64,000 nucleotides of DNA, taken from positions 4,804,865 to 4,868,864 of the forward strand of contig NZ_CP037423.1 in NCBI RefSeq assembly GCF_007754155.1, written 5' to 3'. The position numbers and the translations under genes are program-made. The notes beneath the pieces are model-generated. The model worked only from the letters and a program-made list of their open reading frames with translations, was not told the origin of the DNA and did no database searches. The DNA is from Stieleria neptunia. GTDB lineage: Bacteria; Planctomycetota; Planctomycetia; Pirellulales; Pirellulaceae. Of this stretch, positions 39,479 to 49,394 are shown piece by piece; positions within the stretch are counted from its first letter, which is position 1, and each line of letters begins with the position of its first letter.

Positions 39479-39548
39479 GGTCACATGGAAAGAACAAAGG
39501 AGGGAGAACTCAAAACGGCCCGGCAATTCTACACCAATCTGGGCCCAT

Positions 39549-39631
39549 GTGGCGTAAGCTTCCAGCTTGCGGCTCCACAGTGACGCGGAAGCTGACGCTT
39601 CCGGGGAAGGCAAGCAAGATGCTTACCCCAC
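39549..39631. repeat. GTGGCGTAAGCTTCCAGCTTGCG family, copy 3
   Basis: An 83-bp copy from GTGGCGTAAGCTTCCAGCTT to GATGCTTACCCCAC with an inner GCGGAAGC/GCTTCCG hairpin. It is followed after one base by an almost identical second copy, so the two form a direct tandem. Confidence 0.93.
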
Positions 39632-39632
39632 G

Positions 39633-39715
39633 GTGGCGTAAGCTTCCAGCTTGCGGCTCCACAGTAACGCGGAAGCTGACGCTTCCGGGGAAGGCAAGCA
39701 GGATGCTTACCCCAC
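39633..39715. repeat. GTGGCGTAAGCTTCCAGCTTGCG family, copy 4
   Basis: An 83-bp copy almost identical to the preceding one (a few substitutions such as CAGTAACGC for CAGTGACGC). Its right end GGTAAGCATCC on the minus strand runs into the response-regulator gene: the last two codons and stop, GTG GGG TAA, are repeat sequence. Confidence 0.92.
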
Positions 39716-40417
39716 CGTAGGTTCGTAGCGGTAGCCGACGCCGTAGACGGTCTGGACGATCTGGGGATGTTTGGGATCGATCTCGATCCGTTTTCGAAGC
39801 TGGCTGATCGTCTGGTCGATCGTTCGGCTGTTGGGAACGTGGTCATCCTCCCACGCGGAGCGGAACAGGTCGGCCCGCTTGACGACTTCGCCGGGCCGGG
39901 CGAACAGGGTTTGCAGGATCAAGACTTCGCGGCGGGTCAGCGAGATCGCTTCATCCCCCCGGCGGGCGCGAAGTTCTTTTGGGCACACCTCCAGTCCCCC
40001 CATTGAAAAGGGCGCGTCGGAAAAGGTCTCCCGAACGTCGGTGGATTCGGCCAGACTGCGACGGGCGACGGCGCGGATTCGCGCGATCACTTCTTTGGTC
40101 CCGAAGGGTTTGACGATGTAGTCGTCACCGCCGAGTTCCAGTCCGATCACCTTGTCGATCTCTTCCGCCTTGGCCGTGATGAACAAGATCGGCATCGTCG
40201 GAGACTGTTGGCGAAAGTACTTGCAAACGTCAAAGCCGCTGAGCCCGGGCATCATCACATCGAGGCAAGCGATGTCGGGCGGCGACGCATCGAACAGGTC
40301 CTTGGCATGCCGTCCATCGGCGGCTTCGGTGACAAGGTACCCTTCGCTTCGCAGCACTTCGGCCAACGCGGCTCGGGTGTTCGGGTCGTCTTCGGCAATC
40401 AAGATGTGATGTGTCAT
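39707..40417 (-). CDS. OmpR/PhoB-type response regulator
   Basis: A 236-residue two-component regulator. The receiver domain (1-120) has the acidic pair D10/D11, the phosphoacceptor D53 in IACLDVMMPG and K103 in YIVKPFG. The C-terminal winged helix (about 135-232) shows LTRREVLILQTLF, RTIDQTISQLRKRI and VYGVGYRYE. Its ATG directly abuts the kinase stop, so the pair is co-translated. The final codons Val-Gly-stop come from a repeat element, so the C-terminus may have been altered by the insertion. Target genes are unknown. Confidence 0.94.
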   Translation of the reverse strand: MTHHILIAEDDPNTRAALAEVLRSEGYLVTEAADGRHAKDLFDASPPDIACLDVMMPGLSGFDVCKYFRQQSPTMPILFITAKAEEIDKVIGLELGGDDYIVKPFGTKEVIARIRAVARRSLAESTDVRETFSDAPFSMGGLEVCPKELRARRGDEAISLTRREVLILQTLFARPGEVVKRADLFRSAWEDDHVPNSRTIDQTISQLRKRIEIDPKHPQIVQTVYGVGYRYEPTVG

Positions 40418-42088
40418 TTAATCACCAATCGGCAGGGTGAATGAAAACGTCGCTCCACCAAGCGGAGCTGCCGAAGACAACAGCAAGGCGCCGCCGTGAC
40501 GTGCCGCGGCGCGGCGCGCGATGGTCAGACCGATGCCGGTTCCGCTGGGGGCATGAATCGAATCATCGACGCGTTGGAAGGGACGAAAGATTTTTTCCCG
40601 ATCAGCCGTTGCGATGCCCGGTCCGTCATCGCTGACCACCACCCGCAACGTGCGTGTCGGCCCCGAGGGGTCGTCCAACAGATCACACTCGATGACACAA
40701 TGGCCGCCGCGGGGGACGTATTTTTCGACATTGCTGAGTAGATTCACCAAGACCATTTCGACCACGTCGCCGTCGATCGAAACCTGATCGCGACACCGGC
40801 ACACGGTCTCCAACGTCAACCCCGCCGCTTTAAAACTGGGCGTGAATTGCTCGGCGATCCCGGCAATCAGCTCACCGATGTCCGTCGGCTCGCGGCGCAC
40901 CCCGAGCGGTTTTCCGCTGGGGCGAATCATTTCCAACACGCCGCTGACCAGACGCTGCAAACGCCGACTTTCATGGTCGATCACCTCCAGCCGCTTGGCA
41001 AGCGAATCGCTCGCATCACTCTTGGCGACGCGCTGCAAATCGGACTCGGCCAGTTCCGTGTAAAGCCGGATGTTGGTCAACGGCGTGCGCAATTCGTGCG
41101 ACACCTGACCGGCAAAATTGACACGGCTCTTGGCTTCGTTGACCTGCCGCTGCACCGACGTCAGCACATAAAAACCGACCGACAGCAGGATCAGCGCCAG
41201 CCCCGCCGACGACAGATACGTGGGGATCGAACTGGACGACGGCATCAGTGATGGATCGACGTGCAACCTGAACTGCCAACTGGCCAACGGCGATGACAAC
41301 GGCGACGTGACCAGGGGAGGCAACGAAAACTCTTCCGCCTTGCCCCATCGATAGACCAATCGCTTCGCCTCATCGACCAACGTCAGGCTGCCGATCGGAG
41401 TTGACGTCAGTTCCGGAAGATCCACCTTTGACCCTGCCGCGGTGATTCGCGACGACGATGGCGCAACCGACCGGCCGCGATGATCCGGCAACGCGGCGAT
41501 CAAATCCGCGATCCAACGACTCCGTTCCAGCAACACGCCCACGGTGGAACCGTCACCGCGGGTTCGCCAATAAACCACTTGCGCGCCATCGGCCATGTAC
41601 CATTGCTGCCACGCCGATTCGGTAGACCAAGATTTGGCGGTGGTCGATTTGGACGAGACCTTCCCGCCGGACGATTGTGAATCCGAATTCACGTTCGGCA
41701 ACGGACGCGCGTCGACCAGGCCGGGAAGCGCCGCGGCGACCTCGGTGGCATCGATGCCGACCGAATCGCTGGGTCTGGGAAAGACCATGGTTCCGGAGGG
41801 GTCGACGACAATCCCCTGGCGAACGATCGGGACCTCACGCCGCATCCGTCCCAGCGTTTCAAACACGGAGGACGAAGCGTCGAGCTGTTCGTCCAAACGC
41901 AACGCATAAGCATCGAACAGTTGAACGATGCGGCGGTCGGCATCGGTCAGCTGGGACGAAAGCAGCGCGGCCAGATTCTCTTTCGCCGCCACCTGGCTGG
42001 CCTTGACCGCGTTGGCACTCATCCACCCCAACAGCACCATCGGTGCCGCGACTAGCAGGATCAGTGCGAGGAACAATCGACGCGGCAT
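40418..42088 (-). CDS. Membrane sensor histidine kinase
   Basis: A 556-residue kinase. Membrane helices at about 5-25 and 288-310 enclose a 260-residue extracytoplasmic sensor domain without a recognised family. The HisKA box has H331 in GQVSHELRTPLTNI, and the HATPase part shows the N box (LVNLLSNVEKYV), G1 (VSDDGPGI), F (KIFRPFQRV) and G2 (GTGIGLTIARR). It phosphorylates the regulator encoded immediately downstream. The signal sensed is unknown; nothing next to the pair suggests a target. Confidence 0.93.
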   Translation of the reverse strand: MPRRLFLALILLVAAPMVLLGWMSANAVKASQVAAKENLAALLSSQLTDADRRIVQLFDAYALRLDEQLDASSSVFETLGRMRREVPIVRQGIVVDPSGTMVFPRPSDSVGIDATEVAAALPGLVDARPLPNVNSDSQSSGGKVSSKSTTAKSWSTESAWQQWYMADGAQVVYWRTRGDGSTVGVLLERSRWIADLIAALPDHRGRSVAPSSSRITAAGSKVDLPELTSTPIGSLTLVDEAKRLVYRWGKAEEFSLPPLVTSPLSSPLASWQFRLHVDPSLMPSSSSIPTYLSSAGLALILLSVGFYVLTSVQRQVNEAKSRVNFAGQVSHELRTPLTNIRLYTELAESDLQRVAKSDASDSLAKRLEVIDHESRRLQRLVSGVLEMIRPSGKPLGVRREPTDIGELIAGIAEQFTPSFKAAGLTLETVCRCRDQVSIDGDVVEMVLVNLLSNVEKYVPRGGHCVIECDLLDDPSGPTRTLRVVVSDDGPGIATADREKIFRPFQRVDDSIHAPSGTGIGLTIARRAAARHGGALLLSSAAPLGGATFSFTLPIGD

Positions 42089-42250
42089 GGGGGGAGGGTC
42101 CTATTCCTGAATTCCGTTCATTGTATCGTCGGGCTCCCGACCTTAAACCGCCCGGCGTCGCGCTATGACGTTCCCCTCCTTCACAGAGGTCTTAAGACTT
42201 GTTCCCGGGCTCCGCCTGGGAACGATATATTTCCTGTGTTTGACGAGGTT

Positions 42251-42613
42251 GTAGCGGCAGGGCGCAAGCGCGCTGTCGATTGAGTGAGCCGCGGGCGCGT
42301 CAGCGGCCGGGCATCCAGGCGCCCGCCCGAGGCCTTACGGCCAGCGGCTCACCATCGACCGCCACAAGCTCTCCGGTTCTTTGTTATTGAGACCGTCCAG
42401 CTTAAGGCGATCGCTTTTCTGACGTACGATGGCCCTTCCGGGCCGTCGCCCGTGGGGCTCTGCACGACGACCTAGAAAGGACGTCGTACACCCCTCCGCC
42501 GACCACCTCTCACCCATTCGGCAGATCATTCAGATTTGTCGCGTTTCGCGCTCGCCCTAAGCTGGACGATCTCTATTGCCAACACACCGGAGGGCTCGCG
42601 CCCTGCCGCTAAC
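42251..42613. repeat. Composite of nested repeat elements
   Basis: The left end GTAGCGGCAGGGCGCAAGC and right end GCGCCCTGCCGCTAAC (42598-42613) form inverted ends like those of the GTTAGCGG family. Inside are the central GTGAGCCGC...GGCTCAC module (about 42283-42353) and a different palindrome (GTACGATGGCCCTTCCGGGC at 42423 against GAAAGGACGTCGTAC near 42476-42490). No gene is seen in the 590-bp gap around it. Confidence 0.7.
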
Positions 42614-42677
42614 AAATCGTTCGCGGCGTAAGGCGGAGCCTGGGAACGAGTCGCGACATGACCTTTCGCGGTGGGAC

Positions 42678-44081
42678 CTAATTCTTGTCCGCCGGGGGAG
42701 CTTTTTTCACTCGCATCTGTTGCTGCGCCGCGTTCTTGCTTTGCTCGTAACGCATCGCTTTGCGCGAGTAATTCCATTCTGCCGGACTCTGGATGATCAC
42801 CGATTGATCCTGATTGAGCTTGGCGTTGCGTTTCAGTTCCCTGGACAGTTCCTCCCCGAGCTGGGCGCCGTAGAGGTCTTCGAGTTTTTGCAACTGCACG
42901 CTATTTCCCAGCAACAGCTCCTTGGCCTCTTGGATGCGTCCGGCGTCACGCAGTGCGGTGGCTTGGACGTTCTTTTCGTTGGCCAGTTGGATCGCGCAGT
43001 AGGCCGCGGTTTCGTGATCGCATTCTCGGGCCACCGCTTGTTTGTCGTCGCTGAACCGAATTTCGATGCTGCTGGTCAACGTGTCCGTCGTCTGGCTGAG
43101 CATGTTCTGGTACTCGACGGTGACCGAGGCGAGCGGCCGTTTGCTGCCCGCTTCGCCGGCGTCGACTTCGACTTCGATCACAAAGTAGCGTTGTTGGCGG
43201 GCGTACAGTTGGGCCAGCGGAATGTAGATGTCTTGTCCGCTGATGTCCGCTTTGTTGTTGAGCACGCGGACGGGACGAATGCCCTCGCCGATTTTCGCGT
43301 GAATCTTGAAATCGCTGGCCACCACGCTCATCAAGTCATTGAATTCCTTTTGAAAGACGGCTACCAAATCATCGGCTTGTTCGACAAACATGTGGTTGCC
43401 GCTGCCGGCCGACGCCAACCGACTCATCAGGTCTTCGTTGTATCCGAGTCCGAGTCCGAGCGTGCTGACGCTGATCCCTTCTTTGACCAGCGACGCCCCC
43501 AATCGTTCCAACTCACGCGGGCTCTTCGGCCCCACGTTGGCCTGGCCGTCGGAGAGCAGGATCACCCGATTGACCGAATCACTGTCCAGGAACTTGCGGA
43601 CTTCGGCGGCCCCTTTGCTGACCCCGGCAAACAGGGCGGTGCTGCCGCCGGCGTTGACCGAGCGAATTTTTTGGATGATCGATTCGCGATCGGTGGCTTT
43701 GGTGGCCGGCACCAGCACGGTCGCAGAATCGGAATACAGCACGATGGACACGATGTCGTCATCGCGCAACCGGCGGACCGCTGCGATCGCCGCCGCGCGG
43801 GCTTGAACGATCTTTTGACCGCCCATCGACCCACTTTGGTCGATCACAATCGCCGTGTTCACCGGCGGACGTTTTTCGTTCTGCGGAACGTCAAACCCCG
43901 TCAAGGAAATGCGGATGTGATTGATCTGCTTTTCCCCGGCCAGCATCGTCGGATTGGACACCCCGACGTCCAATGACAACTGTTCGGCACGCAACGTGTT
44001 CGATCCGCTGCCGAGCATCGCCGCCACCGCCAGCCCGATCGCCAGCAGGACGGGCGCGTTTTTCCAATGAGTCGCAGACAT
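42678..44081 (-). CDS. Exported von Willebrand factor type A domain protein
   Basis: A 467-residue protein with an N-terminal signal or anchor helix (about 6-32, LLAIGLAVAAMLGSGSNTLRA). The VWA domain (about 75-260) has a complete metal-ion adhesion site: D-x-S-x-S in IDQSGSMGG (80-88), a threonine in NAGGSTALFAG and an aspartate in VILLSDGQAN. The C-terminal 200 residues resemble the region found behind VWA in YfbK-like proteins. The likely role is metal-dependent protein binding in the envelope. The start at ATG 44081 (MSATHW) has GGGA upstream. It is a single gene. Confidence 0.88.
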   Translation of the reverse strand: MSATHWKNAPVLLAIGLAVAAMLGSGSNTLRAEQLSLDVGVSNPTMLAGEKQINHIRISLTGFDVPQNEKRPPVNTAIVIDQSGSMGGQKIVQARAAAIAAVRRLRDDDIVSIVLYSDSATVLVPATKATDRESIIQKIRSVNAGGSTALFAGVSKGAAEVRKFLDSDSVNRVILLSDGQANVGPKSPRELERLGASLVKEGISVSTLGLGLGYNEDLMSRLASAGSGNHMFVEQADDLVAVFQKEFNDLMSVVASDFKIHAKIGEGIRPVRVLNNKADISGQDIYIPLAQLYARQQRYFVIEVEVDAGEAGSKRPLASVTVEYQNMLSQTTDTLTSSIEIRFSDDKQAVARECDHETAAYCAIQLANEKNVQATALRDAGRIQEAKELLLGNSVQLQKLEDLYGAQLGEELSRELKRNAKLNQDQSVIIQSPAEWNYSRKAMRYEQSKNAAQQQMRVKKAPPADKN

Positions 44082-44269
44082 CGTTTCGATTCCCTTGTTC
44101 AGGTGGTCACTCGTCAGCTGCACATCCGGGGGCGATCACAGAAATCGCCGACACACCGATCCACGCCATCGGCTCAGAACCAATGGCACGCCGCAGCTAT
44201 CCTAGTAAACGATGATTCAGCGATTTAATGGTCTGGATCGTCTCAAAACAATGTAAAAGAAATGTCACG

Positions 44270-46555
44270 TCACTTTCGTTTGCGACCGAACAGGCCGCCG
44301 GCCTTGCGCGGCTTGGCCGGATCCTTCGATTCCGCCGCGGGTTTTCCTCGCCCCTTGCCGGTGGGCGCGTCGGTGACGATCAACGGCACGTCGCCCTTGC
44401 GGGGCGATTTTGCCTCGCCGCCCAACGCCGCCAACATGGCCAAATCGTCGGCGTCGGCTTTGACCGTCGGCGCCGCGTCCTTGGGATCCAAATCCAATTT
44501 CGGTTTTTCCGAAACGGTCGGCTTGGCCGATCCGGCCGCGACCGCCAGATTCTGGGCGTCGGCGACCGACAGCTTCGGAGCGGCGGCGCGGTCGTCGGTC
44601 TCGATCTTGATCGCGGCTCGTTCGCCCGAGGCGTGCTTGGCGGAGGCGGCGTTTCCTGACCCGACCGAGCGGGCGGCGTAGACGGGCCTGGATTCACGCA
44701 CGGCGCCTGGGCGGTCGCCGTCTGGGTGGTCGGCATCTGGGCGGTCGGCCGATTCGCCCGGTGCGGGCGAACTCGGCGGCTGAGACACACCCAAAATCGC
44801 GGCGGCCGTGGAAGCGACCACCGGCGTTGCCGGTGACGCGGGTTCCGGTTCGGCGTGCTGCAAGGCGGCGAACCCTTGGACTTGATCGGCCACGGGAGCT
44901 GCGGATTTGTCGATGGAACTTTCATCGGGCAAAACGTCGGCGGCGTCGCCGGTCAAGTCGTCCGGCGAGAATAGGGCGGAAGCGTCGTCACCGTGCTCGG
45001 CCAGGCTGGCCAACATGGCGTCGCTGAGTCCGTCGTCCATTCGACGCGTCCAGGCTGCGAGTTCGTCGCCCGACAATCCGGCAGCCCGATTGAGGGTCAT
45101 GGTGATTTTTCGATCGATTTCGGGCAGCGACGCATGAACGGTCAGCCGGCCGTCGGCGCGATAATCGAATCGCACTTCGACGTTGGTTCCCTTGGGCGTG
45201 CCCTTGGGCAAGTCGGCGACGACGCATTTGCCGATCGGGGTCGCATTGATGCCGCGTTTATCGCCGCCTTCGACGATCTGGATTTTGACGTTGGCTTGAT
45301 TGTTGACGTGGGTTCGAAACCGCACCATCTTCCGCGCCGGCAACTTGCTGTTGCGTGGGATCATGATCTTGCGTCGCGGTTGGTTCGATTTGGGATCGAG
45401 GGCCAAGACGCCCAGATCGTGCGAGTTGACGTTGCTGACGGAGATGCCGGTCTTGTCATTCGCGCCGGCGGACAACATGCCCGCATACAACGCCGCGCCG
45501 TGGCTGACCGCTTCGTCGGGCGAAAGCGATCGATCGAGTTCCATTCCGCTGAGCTGCTGCAGTTCGTCGCGGATCATCGGCATCCGCGTCGAGCCGCCGA
45601 CCAAAATCAATCGTGTCAGATCGGGCCAATCGATGCCGGCGTCGTCGAGCACCAGATGAACGGTCATGATCGTCCGCTCGACCAGATCCACGCAGCGCTC
45701 GGAGAATTCCTTTTGCGTGATCTCGGTCCGCAGCCGCCGACCGTCGTTGGCGAACGCCACGGTGACCGATTCGCGTTGCGTCAGCGCGTGCTTGGTTTGG
45801 TTGGCCTTGCGCAGCAACTCCTGTTCGGCCTGGGGATCCTGCCGGGGATCGAGTCCGTGTTCGGCGAGGAACGCTTCGGCGATCAGGTCGACCAGTCGGC
45901 TGTCCCAATCAATACCGCCGAGGTACACGTCGCCGGCGGTCGCGATCGTATTGAAATTTCCTTTTTCAATCTCCATCACGGTGACGTCAAAGGTGCCGCC
46001 GCCGAGGTCGTACACTAACACGGTCTCGCGCCGCTGGTTGGCAACTCCGGCACCCAAAAAACCTTGCTGGACACCATAGGTGATCGCCGCGGCGGTCGGC
46101 TCATTGATGATGTCCAGCACCTTCAGTCCGGCCAGTCGCCCCGCATCCTGGGTCGCCTTCCGACAGGGCTCGTTGAAAAATGCCGGCACCGTGATCACCG
46201 CTTCACTGATTCGGCCGAGTTTCAATTCCGCATCGGTTTTTAGCTTTCGCAACACCAAGGCTTGAATGACTTCCGCCGGCAGATGTTTGCCGCGAATCGC
46301 TTTTTCATAATACTGCTCGCCGACGTTCCGTTTGGCAAACTGGGCCAATCGATCGGGCTCGAGCAGTCCGGCTTCGACGGCTTCGATCCCCACGATCGGG
46401 CGTTTTTGATCGAAGAACACGGCGCTGGGCGTGGTCAGGTCGCCCTCGGAATTGCGAATCGTTTCGGGCCGACCCTCACCGTCCAGGAAGGCGACCGCCG
46501 AAAAGGTTGTGCCGAGGTCGATTCCGACCGGTGGCTGCGTCTTGCTGTCAGTCAT
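44270..46555 (-). CDS. Hsp70/DnaK-like chaperone with long disordered tail
   Basis: A 761-residue Hsp70-family protein. The ATPase domain (1-380) shows PVGIDLGTTFSAVAFLD, NEPTAAAITYG, VYDLGGGTFDVTVME and LILVGGSTRMPMI. The substrate-binding beta domain (about 385-500) follows, with LGVLALDPKSNQPRR and PKGTPKGTNVEVRFDY. In place of the alpha-helical lid and EEVD end, the last 230 residues are Ala/Pro/Asp-rich low-complexity sequence ending in a basic KPRKAGGLFGRKRK. It is therefore a specialised paralogue, not the housekeeping DnaK; no grpE or dnaJ is next to it. Confidence 0.9.
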   Translation of the reverse strand: MTDSKTQPPVGIDLGTTFSAVAFLDGEGRPETIRNSEGDLTTPSAVFFDQKRPIVGIEAVEAGLLEPDRLAQFAKRNVGEQYYEKAIRGKHLPAEVIQALVLRKLKTDAELKLGRISEAVITVPAFFNEPCRKATQDAGRLAGLKVLDIINEPTAAAITYGVQQGFLGAGVANQRRETVLVYDLGGGTFDVTVMEIEKGNFNTIATAGDVYLGGIDWDSRLVDLIAEAFLAEHGLDPRQDPQAEQELLRKANQTKHALTQRESVTVAFANDGRRLRTEITQKEFSERCVDLVERTIMTVHLVLDDAGIDWPDLTRLILVGGSTRMPMIRDELQQLSGMELDRSLSPDEAVSHGAALYAGMLSAGANDKTGISVSNVNSHDLGVLALDPKSNQPRRKIMIPRNSKLPARKMVRFRTHVNNQANVKIQIVEGGDKRGINATPIGKCVVADLPKGTPKGTNVEVRFDYRADGRLTVHASLPEIDRKITMTLNRAAGLSGDELAAWTRRMDDGLSDAMLASLAEHGDDASALFSPDDLTGDAADVLPDESSIDKSAAPVADQVQGFAALQHAEPEPASPATPVVASTAAAILGVSQPPSSPAPGESADRPDADHPDGDRPGAVRESRPVYAARSVGSGNAASAKHASGERAAIKIETDDRAAAPKLSVADAQNLAVAAGSAKPTVSEKPKLDLDPKDAAPTVKADADDLAMLAALGGEAKSPRKGDVPLIVTDAPTGKGRGKPAAESKDPAKPRKAGGLFGRKRK

Positions 46556-46773
46556 AAAGAAAAACGAGTCCGTCCAACGGAACGAAGTAGAGAGAAAAGA
46601 TTGTCGTAGGAGAACGCCGAAGGTATCAGATTGTACCCGCCCGGTCTGTCCGACGTGATGCCGTTACGTTCCTGCAGGAGAGGCTTCCCGCGGTTCGCTT
46701 CCGGAAAAGGACGCGAAACGCGACCAAGACCAACGAGTTTGCCGATTCAGTGTGATGCGGTTTGCGGATCGGC

Positions 46774-46945
46774 GTACGACGTCCTTTCCAGGTCGTCGGG
46801 GGGAGAGTCCTGCCGCCGACGGCGTACGACGTCCTTTCCAGGTCGTCGAGGGAGAGTGCTGCTGGCGACGGCCCGGAAGGGCCGTCGTACCCAATAGGGA
46901 GAGTCCTGGCGGCGACGGCCCGGAAGGGCCGTCGTACCCGAAAAA
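46774..46945. repeat. GTACGACG repeat cluster
   Basis: Two direct copies of CGTACGACGTCCTTTCCAGG plus TCGTCG (46774 and 46824 approximately) are followed by two copies of GACGGCCCGGAAGGGCCGTC plus GTACCC (around 46876 and 46917), spaced by GGGAGAGTCCTG-like linkers. The two halves are inverted relative to each other, so the cluster can fold. A related inverted pair is at 42423-42490. The rest of the 494-bp gap between the Hsp70-like gene start and 47050 shows no gene. Confidence 0.85.
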
Positions 46946-47049
46946 GCGGCCGCGCGGCGGGTGCGATCGATTCGGTTAGACTGTCGCATCCTGTACACTA
47001 TTGCCCCCGCGTCGACGTCCATTTCCGCGTTGTGAAGTTTTGCCCGCCC

Positions 47050-47544
47050 ATGCAATGGCCGCAGCTACCCGATTACGGATGTTTCTTGAGATGGCCGGAA
47101 AATGGCCAAGGGTTCATCCACCCCGACGACACACCGATCGCGACTCAATTGATCCCCAGCCCGCGGGTGCTCAAGCGAGTTTCGTTCGATGGCGTTTATT
47201 ACCACTACGTCTATGGCCGGCTGCGGTTTCGATTGCGACCGGCGATGTGGTTGCCGATCCGCATCGAAGCGATTGAAATCGGCGATCAAGTCGAAACGAA
47301 AGGCGTGGGGCTCGAGCGCGAGCGTTTCGTGGCGACCGTCTGGGGCATGTACTACGTCCAACGCAAAGGTTGTATCTTGTACCGGCTGCGACGCGGCGAA
47401 CAACTGGTCCCCAAGCTGTTTTCGGGCGACCAATTGCGGTTGCTGACGAACAAGACGACCGTGCGTCCTCCCACCACCCGGTATCGCGCCCCCAACTGGA
47501 ATGGGAAAGGCGAAACCGTCCCCGACACCCAACTCGACGAGTAG
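47050..47544 (+). CDS. Conserved-type hypothetical protein, 164 residues
   Basis: I do not recognise the family. The protein is soluble, rich in aromatic and basic residues, with a start [19 protein letters not shown] and no signal or membrane segment. Features are [20 protein letters not shown] and a Tyr-rich [18 protein letters not shown] 47050 is chosen because the frame upstream is repeat-derived. It lies 7 bp before the first isomerase gene, so the two are probably co-transcribed. Confidence 0.7.
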   Translation: MQWPQLPDYGCFLRWPENGQGFIHPDDTPIATQLIPSPRVLKRVSFDGVYYHYVYGRLRFRLRPAMWLPIRIEAIEIGDQVETKGVGLERERFVATVWGMYYVQRKGCILYRLRRGEQLVPKLFSGDQLRLLTNKTTVRPPTTRYRAPNWNGKGETVPDTQLDE

Positions 47545-47551
47545 ATCAGCC

Positions 47552-48466
47552 ATGCAACTCGGTTACGTCACCGCGATTCTTCCCGAAGCGGATCTGCAGC
47601 AGGTTTTTCAGACCGCCGGGGAGATCGGCTACGACTGCGTGGAAGTGATGTGCTGGCCGCGCGGCAAGGCGACGCGGCGGTACGCAGGCATCACCCACAT
47701 CGATGTCCACGCACTCGACGACGCGACCGTCGAATCCATCCAGACCCTGCAACAAGACAGCGGGGTCACGATCAGCGGGTTGGGTTACTACCCCAACGCC
47801 CTGTCCCCCGATCGCAACGAAGCCGACTTGGCGGTCGAGCATCTTCGGGCGGTGATCCTGGCGGCCCGTCGATTGGGCATCGGCACGATGAACACGTTTA
47901 TCGGTCGCGATTGGACCAAGAATCTTGACGACAATTGGCCACGTTTTCTGGAGACGTGGAAACCGATCATCGAACTGGCCGAACAACACGACGTGCGAGT
48001 CGGGATCGAGAACTGTCCGATGTTTTTCACCAACGATGAGTGGCCGGCGGGCAAAAACCTGGCCCATTCGCCCGCCATCTGGCAGCGGATGTTCGACGAC
48101 ATCCCCAGCGACCATTTCGGGCTCAATTACGATCCCTCGCACCTGGTGTTTCAGCACATCGATTACCTTGCACCGCTGGCCGAATTCGCCGATAAACTCT
48201 TTCACGTCCATGCCAAGGACGTCCGCGTCGATCGGGCACGACTGGACCGCGTCGGCGTCCTGGCAAACCCCAACGAGTGGCACTCGCCGAAATTACCGGG
48301 GATGGGCGACGTCGATTGGGGACCGTTCTTTGCCGCGTTGACCGACACCGGCTACAACGGTCCGGTTTGCGTGGAAGTCGAGGATCGCGCTTACGCAGGA
48401 TCCGACGAGGACTGTTTGCGGGCGTTGAAACAGTCATACAACTTTCTTCGCAACTTCGTCGTCTGA
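47552..48466 (+). CDS. Sugar phosphate isomerase/epimerase-like TIM barrel (first of two)
   Basis: A 304-residue cytoplasmic xylose-isomerase-like protein (AP endonuclease 2 superfamily). Metal-ligand positions are suggested by the first Glu in [43 protein letters not shown] and [10 protein letters not shown]. Related proteins act in inositol or rare-sugar catabolism, or as epimerases. ATG 47552 starts [12 protein letters not shown], the first beta strand. It is next to a second paralogous gene 82 bp downstream and has no signal peptide. Confidence 0.82.
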   Translation: MQLGYVTAILPEADLQQVFQTAGEIGYDCVEVMCWPRGKATRRYAGITHIDVHALDDATVESIQTLQQDSGVTISGLGYYPNALSPDRNEADLAVEHLRAVILAARRLGIGTMNTFIGRDWTKNLDDNWPRFLETWKPIIELAEQHDVRVGIENCPMFFTNDEWPAGKNLAHSPAIWQRMFDDIPSDHFGLNYDPSHLVFQHIDYLAPLAEFADKLFHVHAKDVRVDRARLDRVGVLANPNEWHSPKLPGMGDVDWGPFFAALTDTGYNGPVCVEVEDRAYAGSDEDCLRALKQSYNFLRNFVV

Positions 48467-48548
48467 CGTTCCGCCGACAACGCCTCGATCGCCGTCGGTG
48501 ATCTCAATCATTCAATCACGCTTTACCACTCTTTCGGATATCAAACAA

Positions 48549-49394
48549 ATGGAATCTTGGCCCATCGGTGTGTTCGCTTCGCTCGACGCCGGACTCGGCG
48601 TCAAATGGGACGTCATCAAAGAACTGGGACTGCCCACCATCCAACTGCACGCACCGCAGCCCGCCAAGCGTGACCGGGCGACGGCGGAAGAACTCAAGCA
48701 ACAGCTGGACCAAATGAACGTGCGTTGCACGGCGGTGTTCGGCGGATTCGACGGCGAAAGCTATGCCGACATCCCCACGGTCGTCAAAACGATCGGCTTG
48801 GTGCCGGCAGAAACTCGCGAAAGCCGCTTGGCCGAGATGCGTGACATCGCCGATTTCGCCAACTGGCTCGGCTGTGACGCCGTCGCGCTGCACCTGGGTT
48901 TCATTCCCCACGACAGCTCCGATCCGCAATACGCCGAGATCGTCAAGGTCGCCGCGGAACTTTGCCAACACTGCGCCGGCAACGATCAATTCCTGCATTT
49001 GGAAACCGGACAAGAGACCGCCGAAGGCTTGCTGGAATTCATCGCCGCGGTCGGCTGCGAGAATCTGAAAATCAATTTCGACCCGGCCAATATGATCCTC
49101 TACGGCACCGGCGAACCGATCGAAGCGCTCCGCATGCTCGCCAAACACATCCGCAGCATCCACTGCAAAGACGCCACGTGGAGCGACAAGCCGGGCGAAA
49201 CCTGGGGCTGCGAAGTGCCGCTGGGAAAAGGCGATGTCGACATGCGCAAGTATCTCGAAACGCTGCACGAAATCGGCTACCAAGGCCCGCTGACGATCGA
49301 ACGAGAAATCCCCGAGGATCCCGTCCGACAAAAACAAGAAATCGGCGGCGCGATCGATCTGCTCACCCGACTCCGCGACGACATCCTGGGTTAG
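48549..49394 (+). CDS. Sugar phosphate isomerase/epimerase-like TIM barrel (second of two)
   Basis: A 281-residue xylose-isomerase-like barrel with HLGFIPHDSSDP, FLHLETGQETAEGL, KINFDPANMILYG, IRSIHCKDATW and PLTIEREIPED as probable metal and substrate positions. It is only distantly related to the preceding gene product, so this is not a recent duplication. ATG 48549 (MESWPIGVFASL) begins the first strand; an upstream GTG at 48498 is possible. Its stop overlaps the convergent coaD stop by 4 bp. Confidence 0.82.
   Translation: MESWPIGVFASLDAGLGVKWDVIKELGLPTIQLHAPQPAKRDRATAEELKQQLDQMNVRCTAVFGGFDGESYADIPTVVKTIGLVPAETRESRLAEMRDIADFANWLGCDAVALHLGFIPHDSSDPQYAEIVKVAAELCQHCAGNDQFLHLETGQETAEGLLEFIAAVGCENLKINFDPANMILYGTGEPIEALRMLAKHIRSIHCKDATWSDKPGETWGCEVPLGKGDVDMRKYLETLHEIGYQGPLTIEREIPEDPVRQKQEIGGAIDLLTRLRDDILG

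Noticed and set aside
46762..47049. N-terminal extension of the 164-residue protein
   Set aside because: The added residues are translated GTACGACG repeats; ATG 47050 is the sensible start.
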